Origin: Streptomyces sp. 15-116A
GTDB taxonomy: Bacteria; Actinomycetota; Actinomycetes; Streptomycetales; Streptomycetaceae
DNA: 62,510 nucleotides
Assembly: GCF_025290915.1 (NCBI RefSeq)
Contig: NZ_JAOCQE010000012.1
Span: forward strand, 1-62,510
Direction of reading: 5' to 3'
Shown piece by piece: positions 19,021-26,394 of the stretch (the first letter of the stretch is position 1; each line of letters opens with the position of its first letter). A program made the position numbers and the translations under genes. The notes under the pieces are model-generated. The model had not been told where the DNA came from and did not search any database. It worked only from the letters and a program-made list of their open reading frames with translations.

Positions 19021-19324
19021 GCCACCCCCAGTCGGGACCGGTGCGTCAAGGGACGGGAGCCGGCCCGGTACTTCCAACGGGTGGATCGTCCATGTGGTCA
19101 CCGGCGCTCCCAATGGCTACAGTGAGCGTCCAACTGACCGTGTGCAAGGGTGAGTTCAACTGTGTGCCGACGGTTTGCCGACGTGCGCCCGCTGTGCACC
19201 CGGTCGGCCGGATCCTGGTTACGCTGCGCGCGCCGGGGCTACTCGTACAACTGCCGACGTCCACGTGACGCGTGCACAGGGCACGGTTTTGTCCGCCAGC
19301 GAAATGGAACGTGGCAGGGTGATC
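19021..19324. promoter_or_regulatory. Promoter region of the SCO2525-SCO2521 cassette
   Basis: This 304-bp non-coding gap lies between divergent genes. A TACAGT hexamer near 19121 could be a -10 element, but its -35 is poor. The octamer TGCCGACG occurs three times (19165, 19176 and 19252), the first two 11 bp apart, about one helical turn. This suggests a repeated protein-binding site. Nothing else is evident. Confidence 0.35.
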
Positions 19325-20074
19325 ATGGATCGCAACGCCGACGCACCGTGGTCGAAATTCGATCCCGAGGCGTATGTCGACCTCAACTACCGCACGCCGC
19401 TCGAGGTCGACCTGCTGATCGTGCGGCTGATGCGAGACCACTTCGCCCGCTGCTACGCCGCCGGCCTGCCCCCCTCGGTGCGCGGAGTCGACGTCGGCGC
19501 CGGCGCGAACCTGTATCCGGCCCTGGCGATGCTGCCCTGGTGCGAGAAGATCGTCCTGCTGGAATACGCGCTGCCGAACATCGAGTACCTGGAACGGCAG
19601 CTGGCCCCCGGGGGCTACGACAAGGAGTGGGACGCGTTCTGGGAGGTCCTGCGCGAGCACCCCGCCTACCAGGACACCGACCCGCGAAGCACCTTCGGCG
19701 ACGTCGTCCGGGTGGAGCGCGCCGACCTGCTGTCCCTCGACGGACAGCGGCGGTGGGACATCGGCACGATGTTCTTCGTCGCCGACTCCATGTCCGAGTG
19801 CCCCGAGGAGTTCAGGAAGGGCGTGCGCTGCTTCCTGGAGGCGCTCAACCCCGGCGCCCCGTTCGCCGTCGCGTTCATGAAGGAGTCGCGCGGCTACCAG
19901 GTCGGCGCCCACCGCTACCCCGCGTACCGGGTGGACGAGAAGCAGGTGTGGGAGAACCTGGAGCCCTTCACCGGCGAGCTGGAGATCCACGATCTGCGCC
20001 ACGTGGTCCGCAAGGGGCACGAGGGAATGCTCCTGGCGCTCGGGCGGCGCAATTCGGCGATTGCCGCCCCGTAG
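19325..20074 (+). CDS. SCO2525-family SAM-dependent methyltransferase
   Basis: This 249-residue class I methyltransferase resembles the NNMT/PNMT/TEMT group. Motif I is RGVDVGAGANLYPALAML (about residues 53-70), the acidic ribose-binding residue is in IVLLEYALPNIEYL (E80), and a post-I Asp/Glu stretch RVERADLLSL follows. I recognise it as the SCO2525 family that accompanies SCO2524-2521. The ATG at 19325 follows an AGGG. Upstream in-frame GTG (19319) and ATG (19304) cannot be excluded. It is 57 bp ahead of the next cassette gene on the same strand. The substrate is unknown, and both small-molecule and protein acceptors are possible. Confidence 0.85.
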   Translation: MDRNADAPWSKFDPEAYVDLNYRTPLEVDLLIVRLMRDHFARCYAAGLPPSVRGVDVGAGANLYPALAMLPWCEKIVLLEYALPNIEYLERQLAPGGYDKEWDAFWEVLREHPAYQDTDPRSTFGDVVRVERADLLSLDGQRRWDIGTMFFVADSMSECPEEFRKGVRCFLEALNPGAPFAVAFMKESRGYQVGAHRYPAYRVDEKQVWENLEPFTGELEIHDLRHVVRKGHEGMLLALGRRNSAIAAP

Positions 20075-20131
20075 GAACGGGGACCATGCTGAAGCACGGG
20101 CGCCAACGAGATCTGTGTGAGGGGTGCGGGG

Positions 20132-21976
20132 ATGCAGATCAAGCCACGGCAGCATCTGCTGGACATCTGGCAGGCCACGGCCGGTCACTCGTTCCATGAC
20201 GGGAAGCTGATCTGGGGCGAGACCGACGGGCTGAGCAGTGTCGCCGACGCCGAGCGGCTGCTGTGCCTGCTGTACCCCGCCACCGAGGTGCCCGCGTTCC
20301 GCCTCGACCAGCCCGACACCACCGAACGGGACGTGCTGCGCGCACTGGAACGCGTCGGCAGCCGGCTGGAGATCCCGCCCAACCTGATCACCGCCCTCAC
20401 CCAGTTCATGCGCACCCACACCGGTCCGGACGGCAGCCCCGTCTTCTCCGGCGGGCACTACTTCAAACCCGCCGACCCGGAGGACGAACTCACCCCGGAA
20501 CAGCACCGGTTGGGCGTGGTCGACTCCTACTCCATGTCCGTCACGCTGTGCCTGGCGACCCTCGGCTTCCTCAAGGTCTACGAGACCAGCACCACCCGCC
20601 CCGAGGTGCGCAAGTCCATCGGGGAACTGCGCGAGGCCACCAACCTGCGGCTCACCGCCGCCATGATCAGCCTGCTGCGCTCCTTCACCGTCAACGTCTT
20701 CGACGCCGAGTCGGAGCAGGGCCGCCGCCTCATCCAGGTCATCGGGCAGGACAGACAGCCCGACCGGACCGTGCTCCAGCAGTTCTCCCGCCGCTTCCGC
20801 CCGCTGCGCGCCACCATCATCGAGAGCCTCCAGCGCGGCATCCAGGTCGACGAGAGCATCCGCGACGAGAGCCAGCTCTTCGAGTGCGGCTGGGCCTGGG
20901 GCGTCGTCAAGGACGCGCCGAAGATCACCGACCTGAGCGTCAAGGTCCCCGGGCAGAGCGACGGCATCGCCGACCGGCTGCCGTACGTGTACTTCACCGT
21001 CGTCGCCCTCGACGGCATCCAGGACCTTTTCTCCGAACGCACCCTGACCCTCGGCCTGCTGGACGCCGACCAGCAGAAACTCGCCGAGGCGTTACGGCTG
21101 CGCTGGGAACTCAGCCAGCAGTACTGGTCCGCCATCGCCCGCTTCGGCAGCGAACGCTGGCCGCTGGAGGACCTGCCCTGGCAGACCACCGGACTGCAAC
21201 TGGAGTCGGAGTACTTCTCCCTCACCGTCGCCGCCATCCTCGTCCACGACCTGGTCCGCCGGAAGGCCACCGACGACGACCTCACCCGGACCGTCGCCAT
21301 CATGGAACGCCTCGCCGACCGGGGCCGCGTCACCAGCCGGATGACCAGGGACGATCCCGCCGTACGGCTGCACAGCCCGGGCGTCACCATGCCGCTCGCC
21401 GGGTCGGAACGCTCCGGCGGCACCCTGCAGTGGCGGATGACCGACTTCTCCGCGCAGCTGCTCAAGCGGACCGTGCAACTCGCCGAGCTCTCCCGGAACA
21501 TCGGCGCCCAGGACCGGCTGCTGCGGCTGGCGGAGCAGGCGTTCGAGCACCTGTGGAACCGGAGGATCGAGGACGGCGAGGGCACCGGCCTCTGGGACGA
21601 CGTACGGGCCGTCTACCCGGAAGCGCGCGATGTCGCACCCCGCCTGTCCTGGAGCATCACCGAGCGCGTCACCGAATGCCTGGTCGCCGCCCGCAACCTC
21701 TACGAGCAGCAGCCCATCCGCAGTCCCGAGATCGCCCAGCTGGCACGGCAGTTGCTCAGTGAGGCCACGCATCTGTTCGGCAGGGAACAGCTGGAGGGGT
21801 CCGTCACCGCCGACGGCAGCCGGGGCCGGGCCATGCGCAGCATAGAGAGCCGTCTGGACCACGCCCGCAGCCTCGTCGACGACCGGCCCGCCACCGCGTT
21901 CGCCCTCGCCCTGCCCGTGCTGCGGGAACTCGACACCCTGGCCCAGGCCCGGAGCGCCGCCGCGCAGGAGGTGTAG
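20132..21976 (+). CDS. SCO2524-family protein
   Basis: This 614-residue, largely alpha-helical cytoplasmic protein has no motif I can assign. I recognise it only as the SCO2524 family of the five-gene actinobacterial cassette. It begins MQIKPRQHLLDIWQATAGHSF after GAGGGG (20119-20124). The middle holds ELREATNLRLTAAMISLLRS and RRFRPLRATIIESLQRG, which look like packed helices. The C-terminal 100 residues are helical with an Arg/Glu-rich surface. No signal peptide, membrane segment or metal motif is visible. It ends two bases before the P-loop gene, so the two are probably translated together. Scaffold, effector and enzyme roles all remain possible. Confidence 0.8.
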   Translation: MQIKPRQHLLDIWQATAGHSFHDGKLIWGETDGLSSVADAERLLCLLYPATEVPAFRLDQPDTTERDVLRALERVGSRLEIPPNLITALTQFMRTHTGPDGSPVFSGGHYFKPADPEDELTPEQHRLGVVDSYSMSVTLCLATLGFLKVYETSTTRPEVRKSIGELREATNLRLTAAMISLLRSFTVNVFDAESEQGRRLIQVIGQDRQPDRTVLQQFSRRFRPLRATIIESLQRGIQVDESIRDESQLFECGWAWGVVKDAPKITDLSVKVPGQSDGIADRLPYVYFTVVALDGIQDLFSERTLTLGLLDADQQKLAEALRLRWELSQQYWSAIARFGSERWPLEDLPWQTTGLQLESEYFSLTVAAILVHDLVRRKATDDDLTRTVAIMERLADRGRVTSRMTRDDPAVRLHSPGVTMPLAGSERSGGTLQWRMTDFSAQLLKRTVQLAELSRNIGAQDRLLRLAEQAFEHLWNRRIEDGEGTGLWDDVRAVYPEARDVAPRLSWSITERVTECLVAARNLYEQQPIRSPEIAQLARQLLSEATHLFGREQLEGSVTADGSRGRAMRSIESRLDHARSLVDDRPATAFALALPVLRELDTLAQARSAAAQEV

Positions 21977-21978
21977 CC

Positions 21979-22896
21979 GTGCTCGTCTTCGCCGCCTCCG
22001 ACAAGGGAGGCACGGGCCGCTCGGTGACCAGCGCCAACCTGGCCTACCAGCGGGCCCTGGCCGGAGACCATGTGGCGTACGTGGACTTCGACTTCGGCTC
22101 GCCCACCGCCGCCGCCGTCTTCGACGTGCCCGGCGCGATGCGCGGCACCGAGGAACAGGGCCTGCACTCCTATCTGGAGGGCGCGATCACCGAGCCCGCC
22201 CGCATCGACGTGTGGCGGCAGACCGAGCACCCCCTGCTGCGGTCCCGGCCCAACCAGTCCGGGCGCCTGGTGCTGTTCCCCGGCGACGCGGGCGGCGGCG
22301 AGTTCGTCACCGACGAGCACGCCCTCGAACGCTGCGTCGACCTGCTGCTGCGGCTGAACGGCGAGTACGACCTGATCATGGTGGACCTCAGCGCCGGCCG
22401 CAGCTACGCCGTGGACATGGCCCTCAAGGCGACCGCGCACCCCCGGATGCGTCATGTCCCGTTCCGCTGGCTGGTCTTCCACCGCTGGACCCGGCAGCAC
22501 GTCATCGCCGCCGCCGGACTCGTCCACAAGGACCACGGCATCATCAAGGGCGGCGTCGACCGCGGACACGACAAGGAGGCGCTGGAGGGCGCCATCCGCT
22601 TCGTCCGGGCCGCCGTCCCCGACCCCGAGTCCCCGCTGTGGTCGCACGGCACGCCCGCCCAGGCCGCCTGGATGCAGGCCTGCGACGAGGCGCTGCGCCG
22701 GCTCGCCGCCGACCACGGCATCGGCGACAGCGTGGTGCTCGGCGTCGTACCGCTGGAGCCCATCCTGCAGTGGCGCGAGCAGCTGATCACCGAGGAGGAC
22801 GTGCTCGCCACGCAGATCGCCAACAAGGAGACGCTGGAAGCACTGGAGGAGATCGCCCGGAGCCTGACCGACGACTCCTGCTGGGGCCGGCCATGA
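21979..22896 (+). CDS. SCO2523-family variant P-loop (ParA/MinD-like) protein
   Basis: This 305-residue SIMIBI-class NTPase-like protein carries a deviant Walker A in FAASDKGGTGRSVTS. The signature lysine K9 is kept, but the invariant lysine before Ser/Thr is arginine (R14). Walker A' (YVDFDFGSPTAA, D36/D38) and Walker B (YDLIMVDLSAG, D136) remain. ParA/MinD proteins use the two lysines for dimerisation and hydrolysis, so this one may bind nucleotide without normal turnover. The GTG start has an excellent GGAGG, two bases after the previous gene. The stop overlaps the next start (ATGA). It is the likely switch or localising subunit of the cassette. Confidence 0.85.
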   Translation: MLVFAASDKGGTGRSVTSANLAYQRALAGDHVAYVDFDFGSPTAAAVFDVPGAMRGTEEQGLHSYLEGAITEPARIDVWRQTEHPLLRSRPNQSGRLVLFPGDAGGGEFVTDEHALERCVDLLLRLNGEYDLIMVDLSAGRSYAVDMALKATAHPRMRHVPFRWLVFHRWTRQHVIAAAGLVHKDHGIIKGGVDRGHDKEALEGAIRFVRAAVPDPESPLWSHGTPAQAAWMQACDEALRRLAADHGIGDSVVLGVVPLEPILQWREQLITEEDVLATQIANKETLEALEEIARSLTDDSCWGRP

Positions 22897-23849
22897 CGGA
22901 CGCCGTGTTCAGCGAGACCACCGCCGAACCCCGCACCCGCGCGGTGCCGCTGGCCCATCTCTCGCTGGAGCTGGGCCACCTCTACATGGAGGACTTCGAG
23001 GCCGGGTCCGACCGGCTGCGGGAGCACTTCGCGAGCGTGCGCCCCTGGGCGGACGCCGCCCGCGCCGCCGTCACCGCCCGCACCCCGGGAGGGCGGCCCC
23101 GCATCAGCACCTGCTTCCTCGTCGACGACTACTTCACCCGCTTCTCCAGCCCCGCCGAACTCGTCCCCCTGCTGCGGGAGGAGGCCGAGCGGGCCGGGCT
23201 GAGCATCGACTACCTGGCCCGCGAGTCCGGCTGCGCCGTCGCCGGGAAGGTGCCCGTCGCGCAGGCGGTGGCCGGCCGGCTCGTCGAGGAACCCCCGCCC
23301 GGCAGCCACGGACTGCGCCCACCGGCCGCCGAGACCGGCTGGCTCGCCAACGGCGAACGCGGCACCGTCGCCCGCGCCCCGCAGGCGATGCAGCGGACCG
23401 CCGCCTGGCAGCCGCCCCGGGAGACCGCGGCCCGCCGTCACTCCGTCTTCCTCGACGTCGAACTGTGGAACGACACCGACGGGCAGCGCACCTGGTCCTG
23501 CCCCTTCCTCGCCGCGGTCTGGCAGCTCGCCCGGCTGGGGCTGCTGCGCGCCGAGGGCGAACCCGTCCTCGTCCCCGAACCGCACACCGGCCTGCCCGAC
23601 GACTGGGACGACCTGCCGCCGGTCGTCCAACTCGCCCCCAAGGCCGCCGCGTTCACCGCGTATCGCACCTGCTCGGTGCTGCCCAACCGCTTCCTCCCCG
23701 TCGAGCACGCCGTCCGTGTCGTCCTCGACCAGACCGAGGTGGACCAGGAGGCGCTGCGCCAGGTCGCCGAGCGGGCCCAGGGGGAGAGCGTGACGCTCCC
23801 CGACCCGGTGGCCGAACGGATTTCGTACGTGTTCTACGAGGGGACCTGA
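22893..23849 (+). CDS. SCO2522-family protein
   Basis: The 318 residues belong to the SCO2522 family and have no established function. Features are an N-terminal helix FSLELGHLYMEDF-like segment (LSLELGHLYMEDFEAG) and the strand/turn RISTCFLVDDYFTRFSSP with two adjacent aspartates. ELVPLLREEAERAGLSIDYLARESGCA follows, which resembles a TIM-barrel or Rossmann-type beta-alpha unit. A Pro-rich linker (about residues 128-165) leads into a helical C-terminal region ending ERISYVFYEGT. Its ATG overlaps the stop of the P-loop gene, so stoichiometric co-expression is likely. Confidence 0.8.
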   Translation: MTDAVFSETTAEPRTRAVPLAHLSLELGHLYMEDFEAGSDRLREHFASVRPWADAARAAVTARTPGGRPRISTCFLVDDYFTRFSSPAELVPLLREEAERAGLSIDYLARESGCAVAGKVPVAQAVAGRLVEEPPPGSHGLRPPAAETGWLANGERGTVARAPQAMQRTAAWQPPRETAARRHSVFLDVELWNDTDGQRTWSCPFLAAVWQLARLGLLRAEGEPVLVPEPHTGLPDDWDDLPPVVQLAPKAAAFTAYRTCSVLPNRFLPVEHAVRVVLDQTEVDQEALRQVAERAQGESVTLPDPVAERISYVFYEGT

Positions 23850-23850
23850 G

Positions 23851-24846
23851 ATGGGGGCGGGGGAGTCCGCGTCCACGTCCGCGTCCCGGGAGCAGGGCTG
23901 CGCGCCGCCTGTCGTGCTCGTCTGCGGCGAGATCCGCACCTGCCTGCTGCCCAGCCTCCAGGCGCTCGACAGCGGGGCCGCCGCCCAGCTCCTCGCCCTG
24001 CGCGCCGACGAACGCGTCCTGCTGTCCGAACGCCCCAACCTCCACGCCCGTTCCCCCGACACCCTCACCGGCGTCGACTGCCCGCTGCCCAGCGCCAACG
24101 GCGCCCGCACCCGTGCCGTCGGCACCGTCGCCGCACGGGCCGTGCTCACCGAGGGACGCGTCCTGCAGACCTCCGCCCACTGCGGCATCCCCGCCGCCGG
24201 CCCCGATCACCGCCAGCCCTGGGGCCACTACCTGGTCCGGCCCGCCGTGGTCGAGCCGCTCGGGAAACTCCCGCACGAGGCGGTGGCCCAAGGCATCCTC
24301 GACGGCGGGCGGCACGGCGACCTCGACCTCGGGCTGATCGCCGTCCAGCTGCTCACCCGGCTGCTGCGCAGTCCCCTGCTCGACCACCGGCCGCCCCTCA
24401 AGTCCCGGCCCACCCGCCTGCGTTGGGTCGCCCTGCCCACGGACGGAGACGGGCCTCCGGCGATCGAGCGGTTCACCGTCGCCGAGGACGAGCTGCGCAC
24501 CGTACGCCTGAGAGTGCCCGAGGGAACGCCCGGCGCCGACCTCGCCGGACTCTGCGCCGACCTCGCCCTGCACGACTGGCTGCTCACCACCGTGGTGCGC
24601 GTCCTGGACGGCCTGCGCCTCGGCGGCCGGCCGACGATCGAGCGGCTGCGCCCGGCCGTCGACCATCTGCTGCACCTGTGGATGCCCCGCGCCCGGGTGA
24701 CGAAGGAACTGGCCGCGCTGTGGGACCCGTTGGAGGAACAGCCCGGCTTCACCCGGCAGTGGCGGACCCTGGTGCAGCGCATCCGCGACCAGCTCACCCT
24801 GCACGCGATCCAGGCCCGGTACCGTGAGGTGGAACCGGCTCCCTGA
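23851..24846 (+). CDS. SCO2521-family protein
   Basis: The 331 residues form the last strictly coupled member of the cassette (one base after the preceding stop). The N-terminal half is beta-rich and carries the family-like run VLVCGEIRTCLLPSLQAL followed by ERPNLHARSPDTLTGVDCPL. GTVAARAVLTEGRVLQTSAH also looks like a conserved strand-turn-strand. The C-terminal third is helical (LHDWLLTTVVRVLDGLRLGG). I see no catalytic motif, signal peptide or membrane segment. The first 18 residues are low-complexity Ala/Ser/Glu. It is probably a partner of the SCO2522- and SCO2523-type proteins. Confidence 0.8.
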   Translation: MGAGESASTSASREQGCAPPVVLVCGEIRTCLLPSLQALDSGAAAQLLALRADERVLLSERPNLHARSPDTLTGVDCPLPSANGARTRAVGTVAARAVLTEGRVLQTSAHCGIPAAGPDHRQPWGHYLVRPAVVEPLGKLPHEAVAQGILDGGRHGDLDLGLIAVQLLTRLLRSPLLDHRPPLKSRPTRLRWVALPTDGDGPPAIERFTVAEDELRTVRLRVPEGTPGADLAGLCADLALHDWLLTTVVRVLDGLRLGGRPTIERLRPAVDHLLHLWMPRARVTKELAALWDPLEEQPGFTRQWRTLVQRIRDQLTLHAIQARYREVEPAP

Positions 24847-24941
24847 CCGGACGCGTCCAGCCTTGGCAGGCTCCGGCAAGCCCACGCACATCCCCGCACG
24901 CACCCCGATCCGACACGCATCCCAACGGGGGGAGAAGCGAG

Positions 24942-26237
24942 ATGAGCACGGCACCATCACCCCAGCCCGGTATCCCGCACGTGCCGGCCGACGGTCCGCC
25001 CTGGCCCCGCAGACTCCTCGGCGGTGCCCTCCTGGGCCTCGTCGCCTGGGGCGTCGCCGCGCTGCTGAGCCCGGAGGACGGCACAGGCCGGCACCTCGCC
25101 GCGGCCGCCCTCTGCGCCGCCGCCGCGGTGGCCGTCCCGTACGTCCTGGGAGTGGACCGACGCCGGCAGGAGGAGGCTCACAGGGCGGAGGAGCTGACCC
25201 GGCGGGTGGACGAACATGGCGCATTTGCAAGGGAGTTGGTCCAGCAGTCGGTGGAGCATGCCCGGCACACGGACGAGTTGATCCGGCAGGGCGAGGAGCA
25301 GGCCCGTCGCGTAGAGGAACAGACCCGGCAGACCCGCGAGCTGGCCCGGCAGGCGGAGGAACACGCCCGGCGCACGGACGAGCTCGCCCAGCAGGCGCAG
25401 GAGCAGGCCCGCCGGATCGAGGAGCAGGCTCGCCGGGCCGAAGAGCACGACCGGCGTACGCAGGACCGGCTGCGGGAGATGGAAGGCGTACTGGCCGAGA
25501 CCGCCGCCCTCGTGCGGGACGGGCTGCGGCCGCCCGACCGCCGTCCCGCGCCCTACCCGGCGCTGGACCGGGCCCGCATCGACAGCGTGCCCGAGCTGGC
25601 CACGAGCTTCGCGGAGGCCCTCGCCCCAGAGCCGCCGATCCTCCACACCTTCGTCCGCCTGGAGATGACACGGGTGGTCGGCGCCCTGGTGGAACTCACC
25701 AACCTCAGCGTCGAGTGCCCCGGCGAGAACCACGACTGGATGCTCGCCCTCACCCGTGCCGCCACCCGGTCCATCTGCGCCACCAGCACCTCCGTCGACC
25801 GCGAGTTCTGGAACAGCGAGCCCGCCACGCGCTACCTCAAGGCCCAGCAGGAGGCGATCGAGGAGCACGACGTACCCGTGCGGCGGCTGTTCCTGCTGGA
25901 GAGCGCCCGGGAACTCGGCGACCGGCTGCTGCGGTTGTGCGACGAGCAGGAGGCGCTGGACATCGAGGTGCGCGTCGCGGTCCTGCCCGAACTGCCGCCG
26001 CACCTCCAGCGCGGCTCCACCAACGACTTCATCGTCTACGACGAGGAGGTCTCCTACGAGATCGAGCAGGACCTGCGCGACGTCAACATCCGCACCCGGC
26101 TCATCGCGCGCCCCGATCACGTCCAGGACCGGGTCAGGCGCTTCCGGGAGTTGTGGGAGGCGAGCATGAGCGTGCGCGAACTGGAGGTGCGGATCGACAA
26201 CGAGGCGGAGGACGCCTGGATGGTCGACCAGGGCTGA
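24942..26237 (+). CDS. Membrane-anchored coiled-coil protein of unknown function
   Basis: The 431 residues fall into three parts. Two adjacent transmembrane helices (about 24-42 and 51-71) come first. A highly regular coiled coil follows (about 73-192), made of some 15 heptads such as RRVEEQT-RQTRELA-RQAEEHA. The C-terminal globular domain (about 205-425) contains VPVRRLFLLESARELGDRLLRL and NDFIVYDEEVSYEIEQDL. Both termini probably face the cytoplasm. It follows the SCO2521-family gene by 95 bp with its own GGGGAG site. It could be a sixth cassette member or an independent gene. The C-terminal domain is vaguely like phospholipase-D/DUF6879-type sensor domains, but I cannot name it. Confidence 0.75.
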   Translation: MSTAPSPQPGIPHVPADGPPWPRRLLGGALLGLVAWGVAALLSPEDGTGRHLAAAALCAAAAVAVPYVLGVDRRRQEEAHRAEELTRRVDEHGAFARELVQQSVEHARHTDELIRQGEEQARRVEEQTRQTRELARQAEEHARRTDELAQQAQEQARRIEEQARRAEEHDRRTQDRLREMEGVLAETAALVRDGLRPPDRRPAPYPALDRARIDSVPELATSFAEALAPEPPILHTFVRLEMTRVVGALVELTNLSVECPGENHDWMLALTRAATRSICATSTSVDREFWNSEPATRYLKAQQEAIEEHDVPVRRLFLLESARELGDRLLRLCDEQEALDIEVRVAVLPELPPHLQRGSTNDFIVYDEEVSYEIEQDLRDVNIRTRLIARPDHVQDRVRRFRELWEASMSVRELEVRIDNEAEDAWMVDQG

Positions 26238-26252
26238 GCGGCGTACGAGGCC

Positions 26253-26272
26253 GGTACTCCCCCGGGAGTACC
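26253..26272. promoter_or_regulatory. Perfect 20-bp palindrome upstream of MMPL gene
   Basis: GGTACTCCC-CC-GGGAGTACC is a perfect 9-bp inverted repeat. It begins 16 bp after the coiled-coil gene and lies 122 bp before the MMPL ATG. It may be an operator for the adjacent LuxR-type response regulator or a terminator hairpin. The two-base loop and lack of a U-tract favour a protein-binding site. Confidence 0.5.
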
Positions 26273-26348
26273 GACCGTGCCGCACCGCCCGTCGCAGTAC
26301 CCCGAACCTCGCCCCCACGCCCGACGAAACGCCCTCCGGGTGCCGGGA

Positions 26349-26368
26349 GTCTGGAGACCGTTCCAGAC
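26349..26368. promoter_or_regulatory. Second dyad in MMPL leader
   Basis: GTCTGGA-GACCGT-TCCAGAC is a perfect 7-bp inverted repeat with a 6-bp spacer. It ends 26 bp before the MMPL ATG, just ahead of the GGAGGGAGG ribosome-binding site. It is probably a second operator or a leader hairpin. Confidence 0.5.
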
Positions 26369-26394
26369 ACCCGAACCGGAGGGAGGCCCGTCTC

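Noticed and set aside
24942..26237. Chemoreceptor-like reading of the coiled-coil membrane protein
   Set aside because: No HAMP or methyl-accepting signature. The coil is a simple charged heptad array.
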